38,440 bases of DNA from an uncultured Blautia sp. Lineage in GTDB: Bacteria > Bacillota > Clostridia > Lachnospirales > Lachnospiraceae. Below the pieces are notes generated by a model. The model saw only the letters and a program-made list of their open reading frames with translations, had not been told where the DNA came from and made no database searches. The DNA lies in assembly GCF_947654165.1 (NCBI RefSeq), contig NZ_CANTKB010000031.1:1-38440 (forward strand). Direction: 5' to 3'. This document shows positions 16,141 to 24,342 of this stretch, piece after piece. The position numbers and the translations under genes were made by a program. The stretch's first letter is position 1. Every line of letters starts with the position of its first letter.

Positions 16141-16716
16141 TTAAATAATTCCTGAAAAGCCAAAGAATGCTATGGCCATTAATCCCGCTGTAAGCAGAAT
16201 GATGGGAAATCCCTGGAAATATTTCGGCACATCATTGTACTCCATTTTTTCCCTGAGACCTGCCATCAGCACAATGGCAATGGTGAATCCCACTGCTGTT
16301 GCAAAACCGTTTACCACACCCTGAAGCACAGTATAAGATTTCTGAACATTTGTAATAGCAATACCTAATACAGCACAGTTGGTTGTGATCAGAGGCAGAT
16401 ACACACCAAGGCTTGCATACAACGGTGGCATCGATTTCTTTAAAAACATTTCCACAAACTGTACCAAAGCTGCAATGACCAGGATAAATACAATGGTCTG
16501 CATGTAGCTCATATCCAGCGGAACTAAAATAAACTTATAAATCAAACTGGTAACCAGAGAAGACAGTGTAATAACGAAGATAACCGCTCCGCCCATTCCT
16601 GCCGCTGTTTCAATTTTCTTAGAAACACCGAAAAACGGACAAAGTCCCAGGAACTGACTCAGTACAACGTTATTTACCACGGCTGCCCCGATTGCAATAA
16701 TGAGTAATTCTTTCAT
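16141..16716 (-). CDS. rnfA: Rnf complex membrane subunit RnfA
   Basis: A 191-residue polytopic subunit with six predicted helices and family motifs VVNNVVLSQFLGLCPFFGVS, VYLPLITTNCAVLG and GFTIAIVLMAGLREK. The two Cys residues in the paired half-helices (LGLCPF and TNCAVLG) match the positions that bind the intramembrane Fe-S cluster shared with RnfE/NqrD. It is homologous to RnfE and sits between rnfE and rnfB with 12-13 bp gaps. It forms the electron path across the membrane in the Rnf ion pump. Confidence 0.96.
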   Translation of the reverse strand: MKELLIIAIGAAVVNNVVLSQFLGLCPFFGVSKKIETAAGMGGAVIFVITLSSLVTSLIYKFILVPLDMSYMQTIVFILVIAALVQFVEMFLKKSMPPLYASLGVYLPLITTNCAVLGIAITNVQKSYTVLQGVVNGFATAVGFTIAIVLMAGLREKMEYNDVPKYFQGFPIILLTAGLMAIAFFGFSGII

Positions 16717-16728
16717 GGTCTGTCCCCC

Positions 16729-17433
16729 TTACTTCTTTATCACTCGGTTGTCATAGAATTTGCCGCTGCAGGATGCATTGCTGCAGGATGCACAGCTTCC
16801 TTCCATACAATGTACCGGTTTCTGCTCTTCTTTTGGCTTCTTCTCCTGAAGTTTCGCACGGGCTGCTGCCAAAAATGCCAATACGAAGAAAGCACCAGGT
16901 GCCAGAATGAAAATCGTAGCCGGTTCATAGCCTGCAGGCATAATCTGCTTGCCAAAGATGGTTCCTGCACCGATCAATTCACGAAAAGCTGCCAGAATGG
17001 TGATGGAAAGAGTAAATCCAAGTCCCATACCGATTCCGTCAAAAATAGATGCAACAGGACCGTTTTTCGATGCATAGGATTCTGCTCTTCCAAGGATGAT
17101 ACAGTTTACTACGATCAGAGGAATATAGATTCCCAGTGCATCGTAAAGTGTAGGAATAAATCCCTGTAACAGAAGCTGTACTACGGTTACAAAAGAAGCA
17201 ACCACTACAATGTAAGCCGGCATACGAACTTTATCCGGAATCACATTTCTCAAAAGTGAAATAAACAAGTTGGACATTGCCAGTACCACTGTGGTGGTAA
17301 GACCCATACCGATACCATTGATCGCCGCTGTGGTAACCGCCAGGGTCGGACACATACCAAGAACCAGAACAAAGGTAGGGTTCTCTTTGATGATACCATT
17401 ATAGAGGCGCTCAGCCGGTGAATTTGCTTTCAT
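16729..17433 (-). CDS. rnfE: Rnf complex membrane subunit RnfE with Cys-rich tail
   Basis: A 234-residue subunit homologous to RnfA/NqrD, with core motifs NPTFVLVLGMCPTLAVTTAA, YIPLIVVNCIILGRAESYAS and DGIGMGLGFTLSITILAAFR. Cys residues in LGMCPT and VNCIILG fit the shared intramembrane Fe-S site. After the last helix comes a cytoplasmic Lys-rich stretch and an unusual tail, HCMEGSCASCSNASCSGK, with four Cys in 15 residues. Typical RnfE proteins of about 200 residues lack it, as far as I know. It starts 1 bp after rnfG stops and lies 12 bp before rnfA. Confidence 0.95.
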   Translation of the reverse strand: MKANSPAERLYNGIIKENPTFVLVLGMCPTLAVTTAAINGIGMGLTTTVVLAMSNLFISLLRNVIPDKVRMPAYIVVVASFVTVVQLLLQGFIPTLYDALGIYIPLIVVNCIILGRAESYASKNGPVASIFDGIGMGLGFTLSITILAAFRELIGAGTIFGKQIMPAGYEPATIFILAPGAFFVLAFLAAARAKLQEKKPKEEQKPVHCMEGSCASCSNASCSGKFYDNRVIKK

Positions 17434-17434
17434 C

Positions 17435-18043
17435 TCAATTTCCCTCCTTTACATATTCAAAAGCACACAGTCCAGAGTTTACACCCTTTGTCACTGCGTT
17501 TGAAGTAATGGTAGCACCGCTGATGGCATTGATCTGATTATCTGCTGCGGCACCTGTTTTTGTTACTTCAAAGGCTTCTGCCTGTTTATCCTGAAACTGA
17601 TTTTTAAATTCATCTTTTGTAGCATTCATACCAAGACCTGCTGTCTCGCCGATAGTCAGGATGGAAATGCCATTTAAGGTGCCATCCTCACGGACACCCA
17701 TAGAGAAGGTAATATCTCCGCCATATCCTTCGGATGTGGTCAGGTTGATGGCATAACCTAAGGTCTCTCCGGAAGCATCTTTTGCTTCCATCACTTCATT
17801 GATGGTCTGAGCCTCAAAGCCGTTTTCAACCAGATAAGCGGCGAGCTCCTCATCTCCCTCTTCCACACACACTTCAAAGGAATCTGCATCTTCGAATACG
17901 GATTTATACGCTTCCTGTTTTGCCATTTCCTGCTGTTTTGCAATAGGATCCTTAGTAATCTCATATACCAGTCCCAGGACACCGCCTGCAACCAGAGTAA
18001 TCAGTGTCAGAATCATTGCATCTTTTATAATTGTATTTTTCAT
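17435..18043 (-). CDS. rnfG: Rnf complex flavoprotein subunit RnfG
   Basis: A 202-residue subunit with one N-terminal membrane helix (about 9-28) and an extracytoplasmic FMN-binding domain. The motif NAISGATITSNAV (about 172-184) contains the SGAT Thr that carries covalent FMN, attached by the flavin transferase ApbE. GYGGDITFSMGV and GETAGLG are the other family motifs. Its start overlaps the rnfD stop by 4 bp (ATGA type), so translation is coupled. No apbE gene is in this window. Confidence 0.96.
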   Translation of the reverse strand: MKNTIIKDAMILTLITLVAGGVLGLVYEITKDPIAKQQEMAKQEAYKSVFEDADSFEVCVEEGDEELAAYLVENGFEAQTINEVMEAKDASGETLGYAINLTTSEGYGGDITFSMGVREDGTLNGISILTIGETAGLGMNATKDEFKNQFQDKQAEAFEVTKTGAAADNQINAISGATITSNAVTKGVNSGLCAFEYVKEGN

Positions 18044-18999
18044 GCTTTTTTACCTCCTTTTCCGAAGGCTACCGGCATGGTGAAACGCTCAATGATCGGT
18101 ACTAACAGGTTACAGAAGATAATAGCATAAGAAACACCTTCTGCAGAACCTCCGAAAATACGGAACAGACCTGTGAAAATACCAAGGCATACACCATAGA
18201 TCAACTGTCCTTTCTTGGTAATTGGAGTCGTTACATAATCAGTTGCCATAAACCATGCACCAAGCATCAAGCCGCCGCCGAATAAATGGCAGAGAAGATA
18301 ATTCATATCAAATCCATGTCCTCCGAAAAGGAGTACAAAGATTGCAAAACTTCCGATGTAAGTAAGAGGAATCCGAAGATCGATCACACCTCTTGCCAGC
18401 AAAATAGCTGCACCGATCAGAATTGCCAGAGCAGAGGTTTCACCGATGGTTCCCTGAATATTTCCCAGGAACAGATCTACCCAGTTCACACTCTCCCCTG
18501 CTTTCAAAGCTGCCAGCGGAGTTGCACCGGAGACCGTATCTGCAATATTGCCCCATGCCCCGGAAGGAACTGCAAAATTAGTCATTCTTCCGGTAAAAGA
18601 GATCAACAGAAAACATCTGGCACCAAGAGCCGGGTTCATGATGTTCTGACCAAGACCTCCGAATAACTGTTTCACAACCAGGATAGCAAACACACCACCG
18701 ATGACTGCGATCCACCATGGAGCACTTGGTGGCAGATTTAAAGCAAGCAGCAAACCTGTAACCGCCGCACTGTAATCCTGAATGGTCAGTTTTTTATGTA
18801 CGATTTTTTCGTAAACAGCTTCTGTAGCCACACACACAGCAATGGAAACTAAAATCAGCATCAATGCGTGGGGGCCGAAATTATAAACTCCGAACAATGC
18901 GGAAGGCAGCAGTGCTATGAGTACAGTGAGCATAATGCTGCTTGTATTCACCTTCGACCTCACATGAGGGGAAGATGAAACATGTAATAATTCACTCAT
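18040..18999 (-). CDS. rnfD: Rnf complex membrane subunit RnfD
   Basis: A 319-residue polytopic subunit. The N-terminal SSSPHVRSKVNTSSIML is characteristic, and the covalent FMN site SGAT (Thr160) lies in NIADTVSGATPLAALK. Later motifs are FGGHGFDMNYLLCHLFGGGL, AWFMATDYVTTPIT and YAIIFCNLLVPIIERFT. RnfD with RnfG and RnfC carries electrons between the NADH and ferredoxin sides and is part of the ion-translocating core. It is 12 bp after rnfC and overlaps rnfG by 4 bp. Confidence 0.96.
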   Translation of the reverse strand: MSELLHVSSSPHVRSKVNTSSIMLTVLIALLPSALFGVYNFGPHALMLILVSIAVCVATEAVYEKIVHKKLTIQDYSAAVTGLLLALNLPPSAPWWIAVIGGVFAILVVKQLFGGLGQNIMNPALGARCFLLISFTGRMTNFAVPSGAWGNIADTVSGATPLAALKAGESVNWVDLFLGNIQGTIGETSALAILIGAAILLARGVIDLRIPLTYIGSFAIFVLLFGGHGFDMNYLLCHLFGGGLMLGAWFMATDYVTTPITKKGQLIYGVCLGIFTGLFRIFGGSAEGVSYAIIFCNLLVPIIERFTMPVAFGKGGKKA

Positions 19000-19011
19000 G
19001 ACTTTCTCCTC

Positions 19012-20334
19012 CTATTTTGGTTTTTTCCTGTTTGCCAGTACCGTCTTTCTCATAGAACGAACAGACTGGGTCAACGGACGTTTTGCAGGGCAGGTAAAGC
19101 TGCAGCAGCCGCACTCCACACATTCCATTCCGTTGTTCTTCACAAAGAGTTCTTCCTGACCGTGCTCAGAATATGTAGCAAGCCTGGATGGAATCAGTCT
19201 TGCAGGACAGGCTGCCACACATCTGCCGCAATTGATACACGCAGTAGGTTCATTGGCAGAAACCTCATCCTTTGACATACACAGCATTGCCGAAGATGTC
19301 TTCACCACCGGTACATGGTAATCAAACATGGCAAATCCCATCATAGGACCGCCGGAAATAATCTTTTCCGCAGGCTGTTTCAGACCACCGGCAGCTTCTA
19401 ATAAATCTGCAAAAGAAGATCCCAGTTTCACATTAAAGTTACATGGATCCGCAACTGCATCTCCGGTCACGGTAACGATACGATCCATAACCGGTTCCCC
19501 AAACATAACGGCCCGGTATACAGCACACACAGTGTCAATATTGTCTACTACACAGCCTGCATCCGCAGGAAGCATAGATGAGTTGATTTCTCTGCCGCTT
19601 ACCGCTGCGATCAGGCAACGCTCTGCACCCTGTGGATATTTTGTTTTCAAGGTACAGACTTCAATTCGAGGTTCATCTTTTACCATCTCGGTCATTTTTT
19701 CAATACAGTCCGGCTTATTATCTTCGATACAAATACAGCCTTTTGCATGGTCAAACAGCCTCAGCATACATTTTAATCCACCGATGATCCATTCCGGCTG
19801 TTCCAGCATACGACGGTAATCAGAGGTCAGATAGGGCTCACACTCTGCACCGTTTACCAGTACATATTCGATCTTATCCGGTTCTCTCGGAGAGAGTTTT
19901 ACGTGGGTAGGGAATCCCGCACCACCCATACCTACGACTCCTCCTTCTTTGATCCTTGTGATGATCTCCTCTTTGGAAAGTGCATCCAAGGACTCTGCAG
20001 GCTGAAATTCTACGGTTTCATATTTTTCATCATTTTCAATGATAATGGCATCTACCATAGATCCCACATTATTTCTGACTTTTTTCAGATCTTTCACCAC
20101 ACCGGATACGGTTGCGTGAATCGGTGCAGAGACAAAGCCACCCATCTCTGCGATTTTCTGACCTGCAAGCACCAGATCTCCCTTTTTCACAACAGGCTGT
20201 GCCGGAGCACCGATATGCTGTGACAATGGATACACCATTTCTTTTCCGGGAAGAAACTCTTTCACAGGTTTTCCTTTGGACAATTCTTTTCCATCATACG
20301 GATGGACTCCACCCTTGAAGGTTAAAAACGCCAT
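19012..20334 (-). CDS. rnfC: Rnf complex NADH-side subunit RnfC
   Basis: RnfC is the soluble subunit that binds NAD(H) and FMN. The 440-residue protein has the N-terminal GGVHPYDGKELSKGKP, a biotinyl-like hybrid motif (GAPAQPVVKKGDLVLAGQKI), the nucleotide/flavin loop GGVVGMGGAGFPTHVKL, the SLBB-type region, and two ferredoxin motifs CINCGRCVAACP and CVECGCCSFTCP. It starts the rnfCDGEAB operon, the order usual in Clostridia. The ATG follows GGAGG at close spacing. No strong promoter was identified in the 227-bp upstream gap shared with the divergent YprB-like gene. Coupling ion (H+ or Na+) is not decided by sequence here. Confidence 0.96.
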   Translation of the reverse strand: MAFLTFKGGVHPYDGKELSKGKPVKEFLPGKEMVYPLSQHIGAPAQPVVKKGDLVLAGQKIAEMGGFVSAPIHATVSGVVKDLKKVRNNVGSMVDAIIIENDEKYETVEFQPAESLDALSKEEIITRIKEGGVVGMGGAGFPTHVKLSPREPDKIEYVLVNGAECEPYLTSDYRRMLEQPEWIIGGLKCMLRLFDHAKGCICIEDNKPDCIEKMTEMVKDEPRIEVCTLKTKYPQGAERCLIAAVSGREINSSMLPADAGCVVDNIDTVCAVYRAVMFGEPVMDRIVTVTGDAVADPCNFNVKLGSSFADLLEAAGGLKQPAEKIISGGPMMGFAMFDYHVPVVKTSSAMLCMSKDEVSANEPTACINCGRCVAACPARLIPSRLATYSEHGQEELFVKNNGMECVECGCCSFTCPAKRPLTQSVRSMRKTVLANRKKPK

Positions 20335-20561
20335 ATTATGTCCCTCCTTTATCTATGATAATCAGATTTCTCTGACTATTCTTTGAATGCTATACATACT
20401 GTCTGTGATTTATGTTATAATGACAGAAGACATTATGCATATTTATCGCATTCATTTTTCTCCTTATGTTATATAATATAACACTTTTTTCTATAAATCA
20501 CTAGCTGTTTTTAGTAATTTTTAGTACTATTTTGAATACAATTAGAAAGGATTTTGTTAAA
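20335..20561. promoter_or_regulatory. Divergent AT-rich control region, rnfC and YprB-like gene
   Basis: This 227-bp gap separates two divergent genes. A perfect 15-bp palindrome GTTATATAATATAAC (20468-20482) covers a TATAAT hexamer (20472-20477). An extended -10 on plus, TGTTATAAT (-10 at 20416-20421), lies about 140 bp before the plus gene. The -35 matches are poor for both, and no convincing rnfC promoter was found on minus. AT-richness makes chance palindromes likely, so assignment is tentative. Confidence 0.35.
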
Positions 20562-21686
20562 ATGATAACAAACAAGAAAATTCTTTATTCACTATCAACT
20601 AAATTGAATCCCGGATTTTTTTCAGAAAATTTCACTCTTTCCGACCTTCTTTTCTTTGATATTGAAACTACAGGGCTAAGTTCTAAGACCAGTCAGGTGG
20701 TGCTCATTGGACTGATTCAGTATAACTTAGAGGCATCTGCATTTGAAATGATTCAATTTCTCGCCGAAAGCAAGGATTCTTCCGAAGAAATCCAGATTTT
20801 AGAAAATTTCTGCCGCATCGCTTTGACAAAAAATTATCTAGTACACTTTAATGGAGGCTCCTTTGACCTTCCGTTTCTAAAGCATCGCTGCCAGATTCTG
20901 CATCTTTCAGAAAGCTTCAGCCAGCTTCCTTCTCTGGATCTTTACAGAGAACTGCTTGCCATGCCTGCTTTTTTCAGACAAATGCCGAACCATAAGCAAA
21001 AGTCTTTTGAACTTCTGATCGGATATCCGAGAAAGGACCGGCTCTCCGGAAAAGAAATGATTTCTGCATTTCAAGAATATGCAAAAACAAAAAATTCCAG
21101 TACTCTAAAACTTTTGCTTCTTCACAATGAAGATGACTTAAAAGGTATGCTTGCTCTGACCTCTCTGGGAAGCCTGAAGCAGCTTTTGCAAGATTCCTAT
21201 GAGATTACAGAGATCCAGGAACTGCAGGAACCCAATCTGGACGGCACCATAGAGACAAAACTCTTATTTCAACTTTCCCTGGAAATGCCTGTTCCGGCAA
21301 TTTTATCAGCCAATACAGGTTTTTGTTACATTACCATAACAGAGAATAAGGTAAAAATAAAAATGCCTCTCTATGAGGGCACCCTTCGCTACTTCTATCC
21401 TGATTATAAAAACTATTACTATCTTCCTTTTGAGGATGAAGCTATTCATAAAAGCGTTGCTGCATACTTAGACTCTTCTCACCGTCAAAAAGCCACTGCA
21501 GCAACCTGCTACAAAAAAATCAGCGGAACATTTCTTTATGCACCTGGCACTCCAAAACTTCCGCTCCTGAGAGAAAATTATCATTCCAGAGAACACTATG
21601 TTCTCTGGCCTTTCCCAGAACCAGTCTCTCAACATCTTAGTTCTTATCTTCATGAGGTTTTAAAAACAGCCGTCACAATAAAATGA
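20562..21686 (+). CDS. YprB-like RNase H-fold 3'-5' exonuclease
   Basis: A 374-residue protein with a DEDD-type exonuclease core. FFDIETTGLS supplies Asp33 and Glu35, VHFNGGSFDLPFLKHRC supplies Asp102, and LHNEDDLKGML supplies His188 with Asp191/192. This fits the YprB family of RNase H-like exonucleases, whose in vivo substrate is unclear. The second half (about 220-374) matches no family I recognise. The ATG at 20562 follows AAAGGA at 10 nt. A TTG-initiated extension upstream is less likely. It is monocistronic and plus-strand, divergent from rnf. Its last codons lie within the hairpin of the shared terminator. Confidence 0.82.
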   Translation: MITNKKILYSLSTKLNPGFFSENFTLSDLLFFDIETTGLSSKTSQVVLIGLIQYNLEASAFEMIQFLAESKDSSEEIQILENFCRIALTKNYLVHFNGGSFDLPFLKHRCQILHLSESFSQLPSLDLYRELLAMPAFFRQMPNHKQKSFELLIGYPRKDRLSGKEMISAFQEYAKTKNSSTLKLLLLHNEDDLKGMLALTSLGSLKQLLQDSYEITEIQELQEPNLDGTIETKLLFQLSLEMPVPAILSANTGFCYITITENKVKIKMPLYEGTLRYFYPDYKNYYYLPFEDEAIHKSVAAYLDSSHRQKATAATCYKKISGTFLYAPGTPKLPLLRENYHSREHYVLWPFPEPVSQHLSSYLHEVLKTAVTIK

Positions 21687-21693
21687 CGGCTGT
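21666..21693. terminator. Bidirectional terminator overlapping a stop codon
   Basis: A perfect 10-bp stem, ACAGCCGTCA (21666-21675) and TGACGGCTGT (21684-21693), has an 8-nt loop. The YprB-like stop TGA (21684-21686) forms part of the stem. The minus strand continues with TTTTT, so it should end the S1 operon. The plus strand has a weaker T tract. Confidence 0.85.
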
Positions 21694-21703
21694 CTTAAAC
21701 TTC

Positions 21704-22798
21704 TTATTCTTCTACAGCTTCTTCTGTTTCAGCAACTTCTTCCTGTGCTGGCTCCAGAACTTTCATGCTCAGGCTGATTTTCTTTTCTTCTTCATTGAAG
21801 TCAACAACCTTTGCAGAAACCACCTGTCCAACTTTCAGTACATCTGAAGGCTTTTCAACATGAGCTCTGGAAATCTGAGATACATGAAGGAGTGCATCTA
21901 CACCTGGCTCTAATTCGATAAAAGCACCGAAATCTGTCATACGTGCGATTTTGCCCTCTACTACATTACCAACAGCATATTTCTCTGCTGCATGTAACCA
22001 TGGATTCTGGTCTTCAAATTTCAGGCTTAATGCAATTTTTTCTCCATTGATTTCTTTGATCAAAACAGTGATTTTTTCTCCTGCCTTAAATACTTTCTTT
22101 GGATTTTCAACTCTTCCCCATGACATTTCGGAAATGTGAAGCAGACCGTCAGCTCCGCCTAAATCAATGAATGCACCAAAATCTGTCACATTCTTGATAG
22201 TTCCTTCCACAACATCTCCTGCCTGGATTCTTTCGAAAAGTTCTTTCTTCAGTTCTTCTTTCTTCGCTACTAAAAGCTGTTTTCTGTCACCGATCACACG
22301 ACGACGTTTTGGATTGAACTCTGTGATAACGAATTCAATTTCCTGATCCTGATATTTGGTCAGGTCTTTCTCATAAGTATCGGATACCAGGCTTGCAGGA
22401 ATAAATACTCTTGCTTCTTCAACAACAACGCTTAATCCGCCGTCTAATACCTGGTTTACTTTTGCTGTAAGCACTTCTTTGTTTTCAAATGCTTCTTCCA
22501 GTCTCTTATTTCCTTTATCTGCTGCCAGTCTCTTGTATGTCAACAGCACCTGGCCATCTCCATCGTTGAGTTTGAGCACTTTTGCTTCCATTGTATCGCC
22601 TGGATGCACCACTGTTCTTAAATCTAAATTCTGGTCATTGGAGTACTCGCTTCTGGAAATGATACCGTCTGCTTTATAGTCAATATTCAGAATGATCTCA
22701 TCCTCTTTGACATCGATGACTGTACCTTCGACTACCTCTCCATTCCTGATTGTTTTAAATGTTTCATCCAGCATCTGTTCAAAACTTAATTCTGACAT
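21704..22798 (-). CDS. rpsA: Ribosomal protein S1-like, four S1 domains
   Basis: This 364-residue RNA-binding protein has four S1 (OB-fold) repeats: GEVVEGTVIDVKEDEIILNI (about 18), EVLTAKVNQVLDGGLSVVVE (about 105), GDVVEGTIKNVTDFGAFIDL (about 195) and GNVVEGKIARMTDFGAFIEL (about 280). An acidic tail (EEVAETEEAVEE) follows. Repeats 3 and 4 are closest to consensus (GLLHISEMSW, ALLHVSQIS). Its start overlaps the ispH stop by 20 bp. In some Clostridia these two genes are a single fused IspH-S1 protein; here they are separate ORFs. It is the last gene of the operon and is followed by a terminator. Confidence 0.92.
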   Translation of the reverse strand: MSELSFEQMLDETFKTIRNGEVVEGTVIDVKEDEIILNIDYKADGIISRSEYSNDQNLDLRTVVHPGDTMEAKVLKLNDGDGQVLLTYKRLAADKGNKRLEEAFENKEVLTAKVNQVLDGGLSVVVEEARVFIPASLVSDTYEKDLTKYQDQEIEFVITEFNPKRRRVIGDRKQLLVAKKEELKKELFERIQAGDVVEGTIKNVTDFGAFIDLGGADGLLHISEMSWGRVENPKKVFKAGEKITVLIKEINGEKIALSLKFEDQNPWLHAAEKYAVGNVVEGKIARMTDFGAFIELEPGVDALLHVSQISRAHVEKPSDVLKVGQVVSAKVVDFNEEEKKISLSMKVLEPAQEEVAETEEAVEE

Positions 22799-23630
22799 GT
22801 TTTGAAACCTCCTCTATTAATTTATTTGGGGTTGAAGCCCCAGCTGTAATACCTACATATTGAACGGATTGAAATCGATCAAATTCCAAGTCAGCAAGTG
22901 TCTGTATATAGTAAGTATTTTCACATCTGCGTTTGCATATTTCATAGAGCTTCTGGGTATTGGAGCTATTCTTTCCGCCTATGACAATCATAGCATCCGC
23001 CTGTCTTGCGATTTCCTCAGCCTCAGACTGTCTGTCCTGGGTTGCATTACAAATCGTATTTAAAACAAGTTTATCATACCCCTTTTTGGTTAAAATTTCA
23101 ACTATTTCTTGAAAATTATTGTAATTAAATGTCGTTTGGGACACAATACACACTTTTTCTGGGCATTCTGCCAAAAAGTTCTCTGCTTCGACCGTGTTTT
23201 TGACCACAGTACATGGCCCTTTGCACCATCCACGGATTCCTACCACCTCTGGATGATCGGCATTTCCCACAATCACGATATGCCGGCCGGCCCTGCTCTC
23301 TCGTTCCACGATCCTGTGGATCTTCAAAACAAAGGGGCAGGTAACATCCACATAATCCAAGTGTTTCTCTTCCAGCAGCTCATAAATATGAGCCGGAACT
23401 CCGTGGGAACGGATAATAACGGTTCCGTTTTTCAGGTTACACAGATCTTCCTCTGTCTCCAGCACATGAACACCTTTTTCTTCCAGGTCTTTGACGACTT
23501 CTTCGTTATGAATAATCGGACCATAGGTATACACAGGCCCGGCTGCTGTTTCTGCTACCTCATAAGCCTTTTCCACAGCTCGCTTTACTCCAAAGCAAAA
23601 TCCTGCTGTTTTTGCAACTTTTATTTCCAT
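22779..23630 (-). CDS. ispH: 4-hydroxy-3-methylbut-2-enyl diphosphate reductase
   Basis: IspH makes IPP and DMAPP in the last step of the MEP isoprenoid pathway. The 283-residue protein has the three cluster Cys residues in TAGFCFGVKRAVEKA (Cys12), DVTCPFVLKIHRI and NTICNATQDRQ, with GNADHPEVVGIRGW and VSQTTFN around the active site. The C-terminus is GITAGASTPNKLIEEV. It is 16 bp after cmk and overlaps the S1 gene by 20 bp in a different frame. It needs a [4Fe-4S] cluster, consistent with an anaerobe. Confidence 0.97.
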   Translation of the reverse strand: MEIKVAKTAGFCFGVKRAVEKAYEVAETAAGPVYTYGPIIHNEEVVKDLEEKGVHVLETEEDLCNLKNGTVIIRSHGVPAHIYELLEEKHLDYVDVTCPFVLKIHRIVERESRAGRHIVIVGNADHPEVVGIRGWCKGPCTVVKNTVEAENFLAECPEKVCIVSQTTFNYNNFQEIVEILTKKGYDKLVLNTICNATQDRQSEAEEIARQADAMIVIGGKNSSNTQKLYEICKRRCENTYYIQTLADLEFDRFQSVQYVGITAGASTPNKLIEEVSKHVRIKF

Positions 23631-23646
23631 ACTCTGCTCCTGTTTC

Positions 23647-24318
23647 TTATGCCTCTTTGGTCTTTTTGTACAAAGAGATGATGGCCTCTTTCACTTCTTC
23701 AATGGTCATATCAGAAGAATCCAGAAGCACAGCGTCTTCTGCCTGCTTCAAAGGAGAAATCTCCCTGGTCATATCTCTGTGGTCACGTTCATTAATGTCT
23801 GCCTCGATTTCTTCCAGAACACAGGAAACTCCCTTTTCTTCCAGTTCTTTACACCGTCTCAGTGCTCTTGTTCTGGCACTGGCTGTGAGATACACCTTTA
23901 CTTCTGCATTCGGCAATACACAGGTTCCAATATCCCTTCCGTCCATCACCACATTCTCTTTGGACGCCAGGATTCTCTGCAGCTCTACCAGTTTTTCTCT
24001 GATCTGCGGAACTGCGGAGCTGACAGAAGCCATATTCCCAACCTCTTCCTGACGAAGAAGTCCGGTGACATTTTCTCCGTTCAGCATCACCTGCTGAGCA
24101 CCGTTTTCATAGACAATGGAAATCTCTGCATTTGCACAGGCTTCTCCCATTTTTTCTGTTGTTTCTGAAGACAACCCCTGTCTCAGCAAATACAAAGCCA
24201 TTGCTCTATACATCGCCCCGGTATCCACGTAGATAAACTCTAATTCCTTTGCCACAGCTTTTGCTATGGTACTTTTTCCGGCTCCTGCCGGTCCGTCAAT
24301 TGCTATATTCACTGACAT
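23647..24318 (-). CDS. cmk: Cytidylate kinase
   Basis: Cytidylate kinase phosphorylates (d)CMP to (d)CDP. The 223-residue protein has the P-loop AIDGPAGAGKSTIAKAVAKE (residues 6-25), the substrate-binding YVDTGAMYRAMALYLL, VVMDGRDIGTCVLPNA, and the lid-region ARTRALRRCKELEEK. Its length is normal. The ATG follows GGAGAG. It lies between a HI0933-type flavoprotein gene and ispH, the standard cmk-ispH-rpsA order of many Clostridia. Confidence 0.97.
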   Translation of the reverse strand: MSVNIAIDGPAGAGKSTIAKAVAKELEFIYVDTGAMYRAMALYLLRQGLSSETTEKMGEACANAEISIVYENGAQQVMLNGENVTGLLRQEEVGNMASVSSAVPQIREKLVELQRILASKENVVMDGRDIGTCVLPNAEVKVYLTASARTRALRRCKELEEKGVSCVLEEIEADINERDHRDMTREISPLKQAEDAVLLDSSDMTIEEVKEAIISLYKKTKEA

Positions 24319-24342
24319 ATCTTTTCTCTCCTTGTACTATTT

